From contig JACDQD010000002.1 of assembly GCA_019843655.1 (NCBI GenBank), positions 11,927,154 through 11,991,153 of the forward strand: a stretch of 64,000 nucleotides of DNA. Direction: 5' to 3'. The DNA comes from Lethocerus indicus (taxonomy: Eukaryota > Arthropoda > Insecta > Hemiptera > Belostomatidae). The position numbers were made by a program, and so were the translations under genes. The stretch's first letter is position 1, and each line of letters starts with the position of its first letter. Of this stretch, positions 22,401 through 35,921 are shown one piece after another. The notes under the pieces are model-generated. The model saw only the letters and a program-made list of their open reading frames with translations. It searched no databases and was not told the origin of the DNA.

Positions 22401-25400
22401 GAAAATAAAGGGGCCCTGCAAAGGACCGAATAAGATAAGTTATTAAAGGTCTCCAAATATTAAAGTTTGGAAATTATAGACAAGAATATATTTTTAATCT
22501 TTCGTCAGGAAACATTTCTCGGGAATAACAAAATTAAGACCAAATATGGGGTTTTATTGTGAAACCAAATTTAATTAAAATAATGTTTGCCTTTCAAACT
22601 TAAATTGTTTCTGTTCCTATCTTATTTAGAGCTATTTCCACAAAGTATGTAATTTGGATTTTATGTATATAATAAAATAGATAGATTAGATTTATGTAGA
22701 TAAACTGCTACAAAAGGATGTAGGATCAGGACAATATTGTGCGAAAATAATGACGCTTGAAATTCCAAACAAAGTTACAACTTTTAAAACTCTCGCACCA
22801 TATATTATTGAGGGCGTGTAGTACAGGGTAACCAAAAATTACTTTGTCCAAAAAACAGAATGGAACAGTCGCTGTTAAAGTGCCACTGCATTGGCCCGGA
22901 TTTACGACCCGAGCTGAAGAACAACCGAGAGACTCATCACCCGACTGAATTGTCCCCTGCTAATGTGCAAAATTCATAATTTCCACTTTACAGAGTGGAG
23001 CGTTAATGCAAAACGGTATATACCTGTTATTGGAGTGACATAATGGAGTTCCGCATACTGAAAAATGAGCGAAACTCTGGTATTGGCGGTGACGTCACAA
23101 CAATGGGTAAATTTATGGAGGGGCCCGTTCGGAAGGTAGCGGTGGAAGGTTGTTTTTTCGCGTCGGGAGTAGCGGCCGCCCTTCAGGTAGCCCCGGGGTT
23201 TTATTACCGGCCACTCGGCTGCGATAACAATAAAATCTTATTGCCTCCTTTCTCCAAGGGCTCCCGGTTCATAAAACGCGTCGGCCGGCTTGTTAGCCCA
23301 TGTTAATTTCTGGGCTCCCCCCCTTCAACCCCCTTCCACCCTCCACCCCTAATGTTTGTCTTCCTAATGGCCGGGCTTCAGCTCATTTTGTGAGCTAATA
23401 ATCGCCGGTACCGACTAAAGGCAATCTTCGGTCCGGAGAGTTATTAGCAGAGGGTCGCCTCTTGAGACAAGTACCCGGGATTCTCCGAAGGCTCGAGAGA
23501 CGCCTCCTGGAAGCCGTTTTGACGACGCTGAGTTACGACGCAATTTGAGACGAGATTTTGGCAGTAATTACCGCGGGGAGAAATGGGCTCTGCAAGGGGT
23601 TATTTCTGAACAGAAATAAATTCTTCCTTGCACCGTCTGCACTTTGTCTCCAACCTCAATCTCACTCAACACTTTAACAGACTCAATAAACATAATATTG
23701 TTCTTGCTCCCTTAAGGATAGTAAAGAAAATATGAAAAGAAAAAGTGGAAACAAAACTTTATGCATTTTAAAGTTAGTTCTTTCAGTAATAAACCAGAAT
23801 CCGGGAGTTGTACTCGGTTGAGGCTTTTTGGACAAGCAGGAGCGAACGAATGATTTCTACTCGAAGCAAAATTGTATCCTCTACAACGCTTCTTTCGCAA
23901 GGTATTTCGAGTAGTTAAGGGTTTCTCAATAGAAGTTTTTCTCCACTTTTTTACTGCTTCTTGAACGTAGCTTAAAAAGGGACTTGTTTCCGGACGTATG
24001 CCAAGGGCGCTTTTGCATGTTAATTGGGCCCGAGGAATTCTTTCCCGTTTGGGACATTTGATGTTGAACATCCTGTTCATTGTATACGGGCTAGCTTTAT
24101 TACCCGATAGGCGAGAGGAGAAGATTGGCAATGGCAATGAAGATTTTATTTTTTATTATGCACTATTTCAGAAAATTGAATGCCCTTAATATTGATATAC
24201 ATATTGTATATTGGCTGAATTAACCTTCTCCGTATTTGAAATAAGAATATTCAAACAGGTTAAATTATGCGTCCGTGCCGGGAATGCAGTAGGACCCTTT
24301 TCTGTTTTTACCCTTTACTTCCTTCAGTTTCGTCGCTATAAAAAGTGTGCGTGCCGTGTGAAACTGGGGCCGGGTCCGTTGTCCGGGGAGAGAGAAAGAG
24401 AGAGGAAAGGTAAAATAGGATGGCGGGACGGGGGGCGCGGGGGAAGCCAATTTGGCCGATGTTACGCCAATCTGAGCCGGCGGACGCGGAGCTCCAGAAG
24501 AAACAACGCGGTTCGAAGTTCAGCCTCTCTGTTCACATGACACCGCCGCTATTTCCCTAGCCCCGGTTAGGGGCGGCGGAGATTTACCGGGGGAATGAGA
24601 GCGTGGAGACGGAGCCGGGGGCCGCACCCGTCCAAATCCGCTTTCCACAATGAAACTATCCCAGATTTTTCTTCCTCCACGACTTTATCGCCGAGGTCTC
24701 TCTTTGAAATATCTCTAGAAAACCTTGTTCATCGTCGAAGGGTTGGTCCCTCCTTGCCCGTTAATTATATTCAGAAATGACGTTTTGTTTATATTACGAT
24801 TCAGAAAGAGTGAAATCTGCCGATTTATCGGGATTTCGAGGACTAACACGATTTGGCTGAAAACAAGTCGAAGATCATTGGAGTGGCATTCAAATTACAA
24901 TACGTAGTATGTCCGAGCTCGTAAACCATTTGGGAGGCGACAATTAAATATTCATCTTGGTTTTGTGTAAAGCCCAATTTACAATGTTTTTCGAATGACA
25001 AACACACATTGCGAGGAAACGAGATTTCCATGAAACCTGCGCAGTTCAAGCGTGACGACCCGACGCCCCCGGCGCTCATTCCTCTACAACCTTTTTTTAA
25101 ATGGACGAATAGTGAACTTGGTGTCGCTAAGTCCATAAAGGTTGAAATAAAAATGATATTTCTAGATTTTAATGTAAAACTGAATATCTAAATTTCACGG
25201 TGCCCGAATATATCGCACTATCCTCTGATTAACCTTCGCGCAAAATAATTTTTGAACAGTACGGAAAAATGTTTGAGACAATGCCAGTTGTTTTGCGAAT
25301 GCGAATCCAATGCGAATTACGAAACATGACGCTTAGTCTAAATTGTGTAGGGATATTTTGTCATGATTCAGCTCTTAGTCGGGATCACGGGGTCGACTGC

Positions 25401-28400
25401 ATCCCGGACGCAGTGAACGTTTTCTGCGTTAAAACGTCTCCCCTTTTGATACCCCGCCAAACGGTCACCGTCACGTCCCGCAGTTTTACGACCGTTAAGT
25501 CCGCTACGGTGGAATCGATCGGGACCGATTTGCGCTGTTTGCTGCATCGTCTCAGTTTCCAGTTTATCGGGCGCCATTTCCTTTTCTGTCCTCCTACGAC
25601 GGCCCCCATTGGACGCCGAGGCCCAACAGTGAAACTGCAACTGCTAGTCGCCTCGCTATTCACGCACCGACATTTTCAGAGAACGTTTCTCGGTCACGTT
25701 TCGACTGATTTTCTATTGGCCCCTTTTTATTTAGCCTGTATTGAAGCCTGGAAATAGAAGAAGGGCAAACACTAGACTACTGGCCTACAATCTGATTTAG
25801 CCTACAACGAACTTGCAGCGGAAGGCATAGAACCTGATCTCTAGCAGATACCGTATGCCGTGTATCCCCCTCCTGACAATATTGCAGACTATCCTAGAAA
25901 CGTGGATAATATTAATGGGGATTTCACGCACGTTGTTCGTGGTTATTCGGGAGCAAACAACGCCATGTTCATAGCCGTCATACCGCCCTGCACATTATAT
26001 TTTCAAATCGTTTGTATCCGAACACCATCAGTTCAATATTAAATTGATTTGCGTACGTATTTAATTCACGTGAAACGGCAAAAAGGGGGTAGTGGAGTAA
26101 GGGTTATTGCGCATTAATTGTGTTTGCACACGTGGCCGTCGCCAGGGCAACCACCGTGCGACCACCAGCCAATGATATCAATCGTTTTTATTTATCTGTA
26201 TATATATATCTTCTAATCGGTACGCGTTTTATAAAAACTTTATTTCCAATATAGAATCACACAGTCCCGATCGATCAATCATTCGATACCGTTTCATTTT
26301 ATGTATAAGATAGCCGTACTGCGTATATATTTATCACTATAGTCATAAGTGCTACTTAAAGGGAGTAATATAACCGCAATTTTTGAGATAAAAAATTTGG
26401 CTGTTACAAAAAGCATAATATATTGAGGACAAATTTTGACTACAGGAAACTATATCCAAATGTCATCATATTTGGATTGTTGAATTATTAGTATGTATAC
26501 TAATTTTGCTCTCGGGTGAACTGAATCTGTTATTTGCCAGAATGTCTCAGTAATCGTTTTATATTACAAGACGTACAATCGAGGCTCGTTATTAAGAACA
26601 CTTTGGATGTGTCGTTTTGAAATATGATTTGAAGAAGGCAAAATCCCCGGACAACGGGGCCCCCAAACCATTCAGACCGGCTAGAGAGCCGGGGGGGGGG
26701 CCATCCGCCCGGTTGTAACAGTTTGAAAATTGACGTCGGGGGAAGAGGGAAGGCAGGGAACATCGGTAGCTGACAACTCGATTGAAACGTCGGTTTGGAA
26801 GTACAAGTAAACGTTAACAACGCGTATTGTGCGGTCGAGCCCTCTTCAACAGATAGCATCGAGTCCCGAGACGAGCGGGGGGCGGGGGCAAAAAAGTGGA
26901 GGAGAAAAAAGGACGGTGGCTCATAGAGTGGAAGAAAGAGGGCGATACAGTTTGAATACGGGGTGGAAAATAGAAAGAGGAGCGAGAGAGAGATAGAGAG
27001 AGAGAAAGATAGAGAGAGAGAGAGAGAGATAATGAGAAGTAGAGAAAGAGAGAGAGAGAGAGAGGATGAAGAAAATGCCGTGTTGTGTATTAAGTGGGAG
27101 GGGGGGAGGGCTAATCAAGTGTGTCCCGTTGCCGGCGGCGGCACCCGTGATCCGATAATTTTCTTAACCAGGAAGCCGTGACCTCTCTCCACACTCCTCT
27201 TCCTATTTCGACGCTCCCTCTTCCCTTCTTCTTTTCCCTTCCTTCCGCCGCTCTTTCTTTGCCTCTCGGACGCTCTCAACCCCGTCCAGGGTTACTGGCA
27301 TTAGAGTCCGGGCTATCTGCACGACGAATGGTGGATTGACTCCATCCTGTTTGAAACAGAATGCTACTCCGTTAACGCGGTTTCGAAATTCGGGACGACA
27401 GTGTCGTAAGCCGCCTACATTTAAAACACTAATAAAAGTTTATATAATAATTGTCATTAAGTACAACTTCCCTAAACCCAACCGACCGTTATTCGTGCTG
27501 GGTATAGCGTACTACTCTCAACGAATCTAACGGGGACAGTTTATGTCACAGTCCTATTCCCATATGTAATGTGGCATCATATTCTATTTTATTCTTATAA
27601 AGTAGGTGTTAATTACCTTTTAAGTTTCTCATTATTGTTTCTTTATTCTTTGATGATGTTAGAGGATCTACATAATACTTCTTAACCTTCTGAGAGTAAT
27701 TCATAAGGCATTTTACCCTCGGAAAAAAGAACACAAGTCTCCATTTAGAAGATTAATAAATTTGCAATCGCATGGCAATTTCACCCATTACCGCCCACCA
27801 TTAACCGCTATTAATTGCGCGTGTTATTATTATTATCCTGTTTCGTGGGCTTGAAACAAAAGCATAGATTTACCAGCAAATAAGCGTCGAACAATCAATT
27901 TTGCGAATTGGCCGGTCCGAACAAGTGTCGGGAATTCGAAAAATTCGTTCCGGATCAGGTGTTTAAGCGGTGAGTTGGATCACGCAACCGGCAAAAGGAT
28001 TACATTTTATTACGGGCAATTTGAGTCAGTTAATTACGTTTCAGAACGTTTGGGCAGTATCTGAATAACTGTAACAAGAGGCCGAATATCCGGCTCGGAT
28101 CGTCCCGGCTTGGATACAGAAAAAAATTGGCAGTCAACTAAACTATTATATTTCAAGAAAAGTTCAACTAAACAGTTGAAAATAGATAATTTGTACCTCG
28201 GGAAGGTAAACAGGATCAATTTTCCATCAGAATACTTTTGATAATAATTCAGTTAGTGGGTTTAAATGACGAAAAATTACTTTTTAATACGCTTCGTTTC
28301 ATAATGGTTTCGAGTAAATCATTCTAGTTATACTGAAGGGAATTTTCTATAAAACATTTTATATTTTGTGCTCGCGGTCTGAAAATTAGTAATTTGTATT

Positions 28401-30540
28401 ATGTGTTTTTGAAATATATTTCAATAGTACTAGAGAAGTTACAAGTGTTTTAATTTATAAACTTAGTCCGAAATTTCATACTCAACTCATAGGATGTTCT
28501 TTGTGAGGTAGGATAAATAGGTTCGGAGGGCCAAGGAGGTTCCATCGGGAAAGCAGGTCCATCGGGTTCTGCTCGAGTGGTCTGCAGCGCGTCAACTTCA
28601 GGCTTTCATACGCTCTGAAGTGAATGGCCACCGATCGAGATCTTCCCCAACTGACCGAGCCGGGCATTAATGCCCAGTACAATACGTCTTTTTACGCTTT
28701 CCATCCGCGAAAGGGATAAATTCCCGACCAATTAATTCGGGTAAGCCGAGCCACAATAAAAAAAAAACGAAACAGCTCGAATCACTCAAATTGGCCATTG
28801 ATCCTCGGCTATCCTATATGGGAAGCAATGAGTGAGTACAAATGGTCCTGTATTGCTCAACGATCATAAATTGTAGGAAGTATTTATAAAGTTATAGAAA
28901 TTGTTATATACTAAATGATGAAGTGCAAACGTGAACGCTAACAGTTCAATTACCTCTAATGGACGTATTTACAATCCGCGTAGTGTTATAATTTCAGTTA
29001 TTTACCCCTTTTAAGTCGTTCACTGAGCATGGATTGGGAAATTGAATTCAGTAATCAACAAAGACGGCTCGTTTTCGGTCGAATTTCGCCCGCGGGCCGC
29101 ATTTTCTGTTGCAAATATTTCGGGGCCCCAAAATAGTCTGTCGGTGATTTGATTGAAAATGTTCAATCTTTCCTCCAATGATCAAGTGTGTCGTCAACAG
29201 TGGTTTAGAGGGACGATATAATCGGTGGAGGAAGGAAATATGAAAAATAAATATTTCGAACATCGTCTGGAACATTGTGAACAGCGGTGAGGTATAAATA
29301 TATTTCGTTTGTGAAGGTGTAAAACTCGGAAAAGGTGGAAAGCAATAATCTAATTCGTCATTCCTGTGGCAAATCTTCTCTGTGCAACAAATTTATCTAA
29401 CAACCTTTTGTCCTCGGGAATCACAAAGTGAAATATCCCGGTTGTGTTCTAGACCCACTTTGTTAATATAAATACAACGTTTCTATTTAGATGGATTTTT
29501 CTCTATTTCCACGGACATCTCGATGAGACGAGGCCACGATACCTTTATACCGTCGAACGCAAATTCTATGAACGCGCCTTTCATTTGGCTCCGGGTGTTG
29601 TAGTCGCAGGTCGGAGTCGGGATTGTATAATTCGATCCGTAAAGAAAAGGACGGCCATTAGCGCAAGTGAAAGTGTTCGCATTGGAAGAAACCCGGGGGG
29701 AGGCTCGTTCGGGTGAAACTCTGTTAAATATTGGGCGCAGTTAATCGGACGGAACCCGGATCGATTTCCGCCGGCCGGGATTTCGTCGCGGCCACCCGCC
29801 GTCACAGAGACGGCACTGCCGGTTGGAGAGGCCGCTAAAGCTTAAGAAAAACCCGACGTGGAAATGGAGGAAAAGCGATTTGGGGCTTCAGGCCAAATGC
29901 CGACCGTAGACAGAACCATTTCGAATCGATAGGAGAGATTTTTCTTACTCAGGATCAGAAGGATAAAATTAGTATTGGACTAGTAGCTTATGTGTAATAT
30001 TTCTAAGCCACTGGAACTGAACCCATGTGACATATAACTCAGTCTTCATTAATCTCAGTTACTTTTGTCAATGTATATAAATATACATAATAGAACTGCA
30101 TAGCAATTCTCTTAACTTTAATATATTTGACCCAAATTAACTCATTGTCCTCTATGCCGACTGGCGTATTTGTGTCTTACAGTAGTTTAACTTTTGTTCA
30201 CATAACTATGCCCCACTCAAGCGATACCATTTCATTGGTGGGTCGCCGGAAGCGTTCTCGCCGACGATGAAGACATGAGTGATTCTGTGAGCGGTTGAAA
30301 ATACTATCCGTTTAATAGACCTGTCCATCGCGAAGAACCATAAACATCCTTACGGCCCGCGCCGTCCGATAAAATCATACTCTAGAAACCGCCAATTTAT
30401 AAATGATTACATCTGCCTGCTTATTATATCTACTTCCTTATTTGGAGTTTTGGAGAAATCGTTCATTGCGGTTCCAGCGTTTATATTGGGCAATAGAACG
30501 GGTCTCGTTATATCATACGTTGTGTCGATAAACACATTGT
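19471..30540. other. Non-coding stretch with repeated CpG-rich patches
   Basis: No gene is recognised over about 11 kb. CpG-rich patches, judged by eye, lie at 19740-19980, 22890-23600, 24340-24680, 25370-25720, 26640-27300, 27890-27990, 28530-28680 and 29560-29880. Between them the DNA is AT-rich (20.2-22.8 kb most strongly). The open frame at 25269-25757 (+) has overlapping open frames on the minus strand over the same CpG-rich patch and no domain, so it is most likely a composition effect. Candidate regulatory DNA for Dll, by position only. Confidence 0.45.
26976..27065. repeat. (GA)n-rich tract
   Basis: Imperfect GA repeats run here, interrupted by GATAGAG and AATGAGAAGTAG. They lie inside a GC-rich patch (26640-27300). 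The peptides made of R and E, or of S and L, on the two strands are repeat artefacts. Confidence 0.93.
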
Positions 30541-30548
30541 GTAGTTGA

Positions 30549-30621
30549 AGGAAACCACCTGTATTCGAACCCAGGTGGACTAGTAAAAATTGTGCACGGC
30601 CTTAACGCTCGCCAAAACAGT
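30549..30621 (-). mobile_element. tRNA-like / SINE-like relic
   Basis: On the minus strand TGGCGAGCGTTAAGGC (30614 down to 30599) resembles a tRNA D-arm with the internal A box. GGTTCGAATAC (30571 down to 30561) matches the B box at 10 of 11 positions. The 43-nt distance between them equals the usual tRNA spacing. The acceptor stem does not pair when laid out from these boxes and the T stem is weak, so it is not a functional tRNA. It fits the decayed head of a tRNA-derived SINE or a tRNA pseudogene. A chance match is possible because only the boxes are conserved. Confidence 0.45.
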
Positions 30622-31208
30622 GGTTGACTGAATTTTCTTTCGATTACGAACATCAACTGATTAGAACATTTGGAACGTTTATTACTCCAGTATATTCAAT
30701 ATAATTTAATGTTAATGGTAAAATAAATTAAAAGGATGAAAGAATAAAAGTACTTTATCATATAAATAAATGAGAATATATTTTTGTGCGTTCATAAGAG
30801 GCATGGATCGTAGTTCGTGAATACCTAGCAGCAATTTTATTTCATGACTTCTACCGTAGTAGACATATTGTTGGACTACCGAACTCATTCAGGATGGATA
30901 GATTATCTCTCGTTCTTAGTGTCAAACCACCGGTTGAGATAATGATTCTCAAATGTGCAAAGGGAGCACCACCTACCTCGCTGGGAGCGAATAGTTCACT
31001 TGCGGCTAGTTGAATCATCCAATTAGATTTGAAATAGCTATGAATTTAATTGGGGATCAATTTCAGTCGGTGGCCTTCCTCCGAAACCGCCCTTCCCCCT
31101 TGACCCACCCCGACGGCACCGCTTAACCTAGCCTTGTCCATTGATTAGGCAATTTGAGCGTTGGCTATGTAATAGGCGCGGAAGGGGAGTTACACGTGCC
31201 GGCCAAAA

Positions 31209-31248
31209 AACTCCCGGGGCCGGCCGGCCAGCATCTGCCCCGGGAGTT
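31209..31248. repeat. Perfect 12-bp GC-rich inverted repeat
   Basis: AACTCCCGGGGC (31209-31220) is the exact reverse complement of 31237-31248. The 16-nt loop contains CGGCCGGCC. GGCC boxes flank the arms on both sides and could extend the fold across a bulge. It lies in a CpG-rich patch of the non-coding desert. It is terminator-like in shape only. In a eukaryote a dyad site or structural element is the more sensible reading. Confidence 0.8.
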
Positions 31249-32130
31249 CGGCCAATGGGGGCCGACAAACCGGGTCTCAATTTGAGAGCAGGTGCTGAGC
31301 TCAAGCCCGGATACCGATCTCTGGATTGTGCAGTTATGCGGAAATTGACGCCGCAATGAAATCGGCGATAAACGAAAGCGGAAATTAATTGGTCTCGGTA
31401 TTTTTGAACCGCGATTTTTCCAGAGACACTCAGCGGGAGCGTTTAGTGGGGGTACTATTACGTCGGAATGCGCCTCCTTCCTCGGGTCAAATATAGATGG
31501 GACTTGTTAATTCGCGTCCAAACGTCGAACGATTTACAGGACGGATTTTCTCCCCGGACAAGTGGGAGTACTTTACTCGGAATCCAAGAAATGTGTCCAT
31601 AATCTACGATTAATAATATACGAGGGAAAGAGATAAATTAGTACAAACATTAATTTCAGACAAACTTGCACCGATGCAAACCAGTCGAGAGAATGAAATA
31701 AAAAACTAACCCGACGTAGATTTGAAAATTCTTCGAGAAACGTTAGAACGTGAAACAGAGCGTGCCGAATATATTTACAAATGCCAATACAAAGGCTCGC
31801 CAATAGCATAAATAAACTCCGTATCGGAGCATATCCAGGAGGTAATCTCGTACCACCGTATTACTAATTGGGAATGATAAATTAATTTCTTGGCCGTTCG
31901 ATCAATTAATAATGTGCCTTGTGTTGAGTTGAGAACACTGAAAAGTCGATCAGTCAATCGGCTAAGGAAGATTGACTTTGGTTGTGTTGCAGGGTTGGAA
32001 AGGTGATGTTCACCATTAAGCTGGGAGGGTGGCAGGGGGTGGCTGGGGCTGTGAAGTGCGCGCGGCACACACATGACACCTGGGCCACTCCCACACTGGC
32101 GCCGCCCTCGCACCCACGCGCACGCTCCCA

Positions 32131-32149
32131 GACACACACACACACACAC
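32131..32149. repeat. (CA)n microsatellite
   Basis: A short pure CA run sits in a CpG-rich patch, directly visible. Confidence 0.95.
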
Positions 32150-35100
32150 CAGTGCCCACCAACACTATAATAGCCTACACAGATCCAAAAATAACGGTCC
32201 AGTTTTTACCGGCCGATATATACGAGCGGACATCATTTACTTAAGAATTTCCTCCACGCTATAACGCCTATGTGGCCGTTAACGATTTAGCATAATTCCC
32301 TATTCTCTGTCCGCTCTCAATTATTTTGTAGACCCGGATTTAGGCTTGTACCCGTCCAGTCACTGTAGCATTCCTTCAGTGATATAAGTGAGATATTTAA
32401 CACACAAGCATTGATCTCACCGTAGTGTCACCATATTATGTGCATTGTGTAAAATGCGGTGACGGAGGATTTGGAATATGATCATTCTAACTTCACCCAT
32501 TTGCCTCAGTCAAGTTAAAGCAGAAAATTGTTACTACCGAAAATTACATCATCGGCAACCAGTTGCATAAGTGACTCGGGGTGTGTTACAAACATACATA
32601 TATAAACAAATACCTTTAAAAAGTATTCAAATACACACAAAACCGAGTGGACTATAAAGGGGAGTGAGCGTGTCAAAACGGTACTGTATTTCGAGTGTAG
32701 GAGGTAGGGCATGGTGGTGGTGGGGGTTGACACCCCCGGGGGCGGTCATCGCATTTCGCGACAGGCCGGCCGTGAAGGAGAGGAGAAAAAGGAGGCCGGC
32801 CGCTCCAGACAGGGCGGAGGGGAGCTGGCGCCGGGAAATTTAATTTCATAATTTGTTAAGTGAGCGCGTCGGAGGGCCCTAAAAGAGGGCCGCTAAAGTG
32901 GAGGAGGCCCGAGGGGGTGGGGTGTCGAGAGCTGGCTTTAAATCAAAGAGGAAGGACCCGGTGCGGTTTGGCCTGCCCCCGCCACGGCCCAAAGGTGCCG
33001 CCCGCTTTGTCTCAGGTAGAGGGAACACTAATGCACTACAAATTAACAATCGAAAGCTCACAACGCGCACCAACAGATATTCACTTACGCACCCGTTGGC
33101 TAGTTGACCGAGCCCAGTTTCGGCGTGTACCGTTGTTTCAGGGATGGCCGACAATGCTGGCGGCGTTATAATTACTAGACCCGGTCGGTTACCTTACCTC
33201 CTCTTCTTTAACAACTGCCGACTACCCTCCCAACTTGTCCCACTTTTACCTTTTGTCCACGCCATAGCGATATTACATCAAAATGAAGGTCCACTTGCAT
33301 TTTATCGGTTTCCATAAATATAATTTATCGCTAAATAATAACTACATATAAGTACACCCCAGCTCGATTCCGAGTTAGTTACGGATAAAGAGGTATCCCA
33401 TTTCAAGAAATCGTTTATACAGCACAAATTTGCGAGTTGTTACAAGACTCTTCGCACTTTGTGGGAATACCTACCGCGTACGCCGAGCAGTTGAATCATT
33501 GTCAATAAATAACTCACCAGTGTGACCGAAGGATTGTGAATTCGACTTTTAATTATCGTTCGTTCTATCCTCCCGTAACGTTCATAGGTATGTCACGATT
33601 GAATATTTATGAGTTCTTCTGAATACCGCGAATGAAGGAAAAACTGTACACTGCTGACGCTCTACCACGGATTACCGGGTGGGACGAAAAACCGCATTCA
33701 CTCGCAAATAGCTACATAGTGACAAGAGAACATGGTATAAGACATGGTTAGTATATATTACTTTCCTAATAATTATTAGGTATGTAAGAATGCCGTATAG
33801 GTACGGCTGTATTACAAATTAAATTTGAAAACGTAGTTAGCAACATTTTTATTGGTAGTTTGTTGTTAGAGAACAAGGTCGGAAATACGGTAGCCGGTAA
33901 ATATTTGGAGTGCGACGATACAGCTGTAAAGGGTCACCGGACAGGCCACTAAAGAAACGGGCGTAGGGGACGAGAGGGCAGCTATGTTTCATGTCCCTTC
34001 ACATTTGACGCTAGTGTAAACACTGGCCATTGTCGTAGAAGGCCCCGGGCCCTTCCACCACTGTGAAAGGGTTCCTCCTCTGCCGACCCCAAACAGGCCT
34101 CCTCTATCCGCTCTCTTCTTCTTGTTCTCTTCCTCTCTCTCTCTATGCCGGGGACGAGACATGCGATTATCGGTGTTAGCGCCGCTCCGGTGAACCTTTT
34201 AAGTTTTCACGCTGCTACTGTTCCATTGTTGTTCGCTCCGAAAGGGCTGCAAACACGTGAAACATGTTTGGTGGCAGGCGGGCCCCCCATCCCCCCTCGG
34301 TAACCTGTCTACCGCCAGGAAATACGATGTCGGCCCTACAGGAGCCGCCCGCTTAGTGTATTAGTCATAATGGACGGCTTAACCGCAGTCCCGTCCTAAT
34401 TCTGGCAAATCCACAATGCCTCGTCTCAGTAGAATTACCCGCAGTGGAATATTTAAAAAAAACGTCATATTTTCATTGTAAAGCATAGAAAGAATTTTAT
34501 CTTAAAAAATATGTTACAAGTGCATGTCATAATGTACGAAGGGTGCAATTTTTTACACATGACGGCGTTTCATATTGATTCATCCTCTTATTGTTTCCTC
34601 GAATTTTTAGGAATCGTTAAGACAGACAAACATACAACGATGTTTATGGTATTTTTAAATCCCACATAAAAAAGGTTTTCTCTGGTCAACTATCGGCCTT
34701 TCGGAATCCCTTTTGGGGAGGGGTGTCTGCGCTCGTAAACAATCGTAGAACAAGGGGTCGCTCTTACTTTTTCTCCTTATGGAAATTAAACAAAAACTGT
34801 GTCTGCCCGTATCCGAGAGGGCCGGCCTTAGGCCAGGTTGAAATCCGAGTTGTAAAAACGGTCGACAGTTGCTATTGTTTAAAGCGATTGGAGAACATTC
34901 AGGAAAAAGGTCCGTCTCGTTTCCTTTTTTTTCCCATAACCGACGCGATATGGCGGGAATCGGTCCCAGGTCACCCGAGTTAAAACCGTGAACAGGTCGC
35001 ACGTATTCAAATTCCCCAATCGAAGGTGTGACTAAAGAGGACGGGCTCGCTGGTGGTGGCGAAAGTGTCAGCCACTCACTACCTGGGCCGATTTGGCATG

Positions 35101-35895
35101 GGCCGCTGGGACCCGCAGCACTAATGCAGCTCTCCTCCTCCCCACTCGGACGATGCCAAATTTTTCTTCGGAAATAGAGTAGTCCTTCCTTCCACTTCTT
35201 CCCCGTTGTGTGTTCGTTACGGTTAACGCGAAGAATCGGACCCCTTAAATCAGTGCCTTTCGAACTCGGCGATAGGCCAAATGAGGGAAAGTTAAAAACC
35301 GTTTACTAAGGGAACAGTGAGCAAACTGAAAAACGTATCGGTGAACGTTAAAGTCCCTAACCTAATTGTCGGTAGAAAGATTAAACCGACGGAAGGAGAC
35401 CAGTCAACACAACTCGATCATTTGCCACGAATTCGATGTTAAATAATGAACAATTAGTGACAGCGAAATTGTGTACAGACAGATACAAGTAATTAATATT
35501 ATATGGTGGCCAATACAAAAACAAGAATAATATTATTGTTCTGACGAGGCATAAGCATTATAAAAAAGCATTTATAATGACGTATGTAGAGAGAACTAAC
35601 CTCGAAAAAATCTCAAGAGTTACTTCCGCTGAAAGGTTGCGTCAACTCTTTAGTTTTGCAAGGGCCTCGTACATTTGAGAACTTTTTTACTAATAACTAG
35701 TTTCAGTACAAATTATTATTTCAATGTATTATAACATATTAAATTCGTGTCGTGTGTTGATCATTTTATTATAGCACGATTGATGGACGATATTTCGAAT
35801 TATCTCCAAAGGTGTATGGTGTGGTCTTCAGTTCTTAAACACATTGCCGGTGGGTCATGGTGTCTGCGGTCGCTTCAATAATCTACTGAACGCCG

Positions 35896-35921
35896 TTGAA
35901 GGTGGCCAGAAGCCGAAATCG
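35896..35921 (+). mobile_element. Possible hammerhead-like relic of the Penelope-like family
   Basis: TTGAAGG, then TGGCCAGAAGCC, then GAAATCG occur in the same order and spacing as the CTGAAGA, stem II and GAAAC boxes at 8417-8440. A GGC/GCC stem II is still possible. The core is changed at two positions and no stem I partner is clear. It is weak, and rests only on similarity to the better copies. Confidence 0.3.

Larger units (their letters stand above)
30622..35890. other. Non-coding stretch with CpG-rich patches
   Basis: No gene is recognised. CpG-rich patches lie at about 31060-31540, 32030-32150, 32700-33190, 34020-34430 and 34900-35280. The patch at 32700-32880 contains repeated GGCCGGCC words and a polypurine stretch. 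A perfect GC hairpin (31209-31248) and a CA microsatellite (32131-32149) are listed separately. A small palindrome CCTAATAATTATTAGG lies at 33764-33779. Confidence 0.45.

Noticed and set aside
25269..25757. 162-codon open frame (+) in a CpG-rich patch, with overlapping minus frames
   Set aside because: Three overlapping frames are open at once, as expected where CpG-rich DNA lacks stops. No domain or splice-site support.
30549..30621. Functional tRNA gene
   Set aside because: Internal boxes fit, but the acceptor stem does not pair and the T stem is weak. Kept only as a SINE-like relic.
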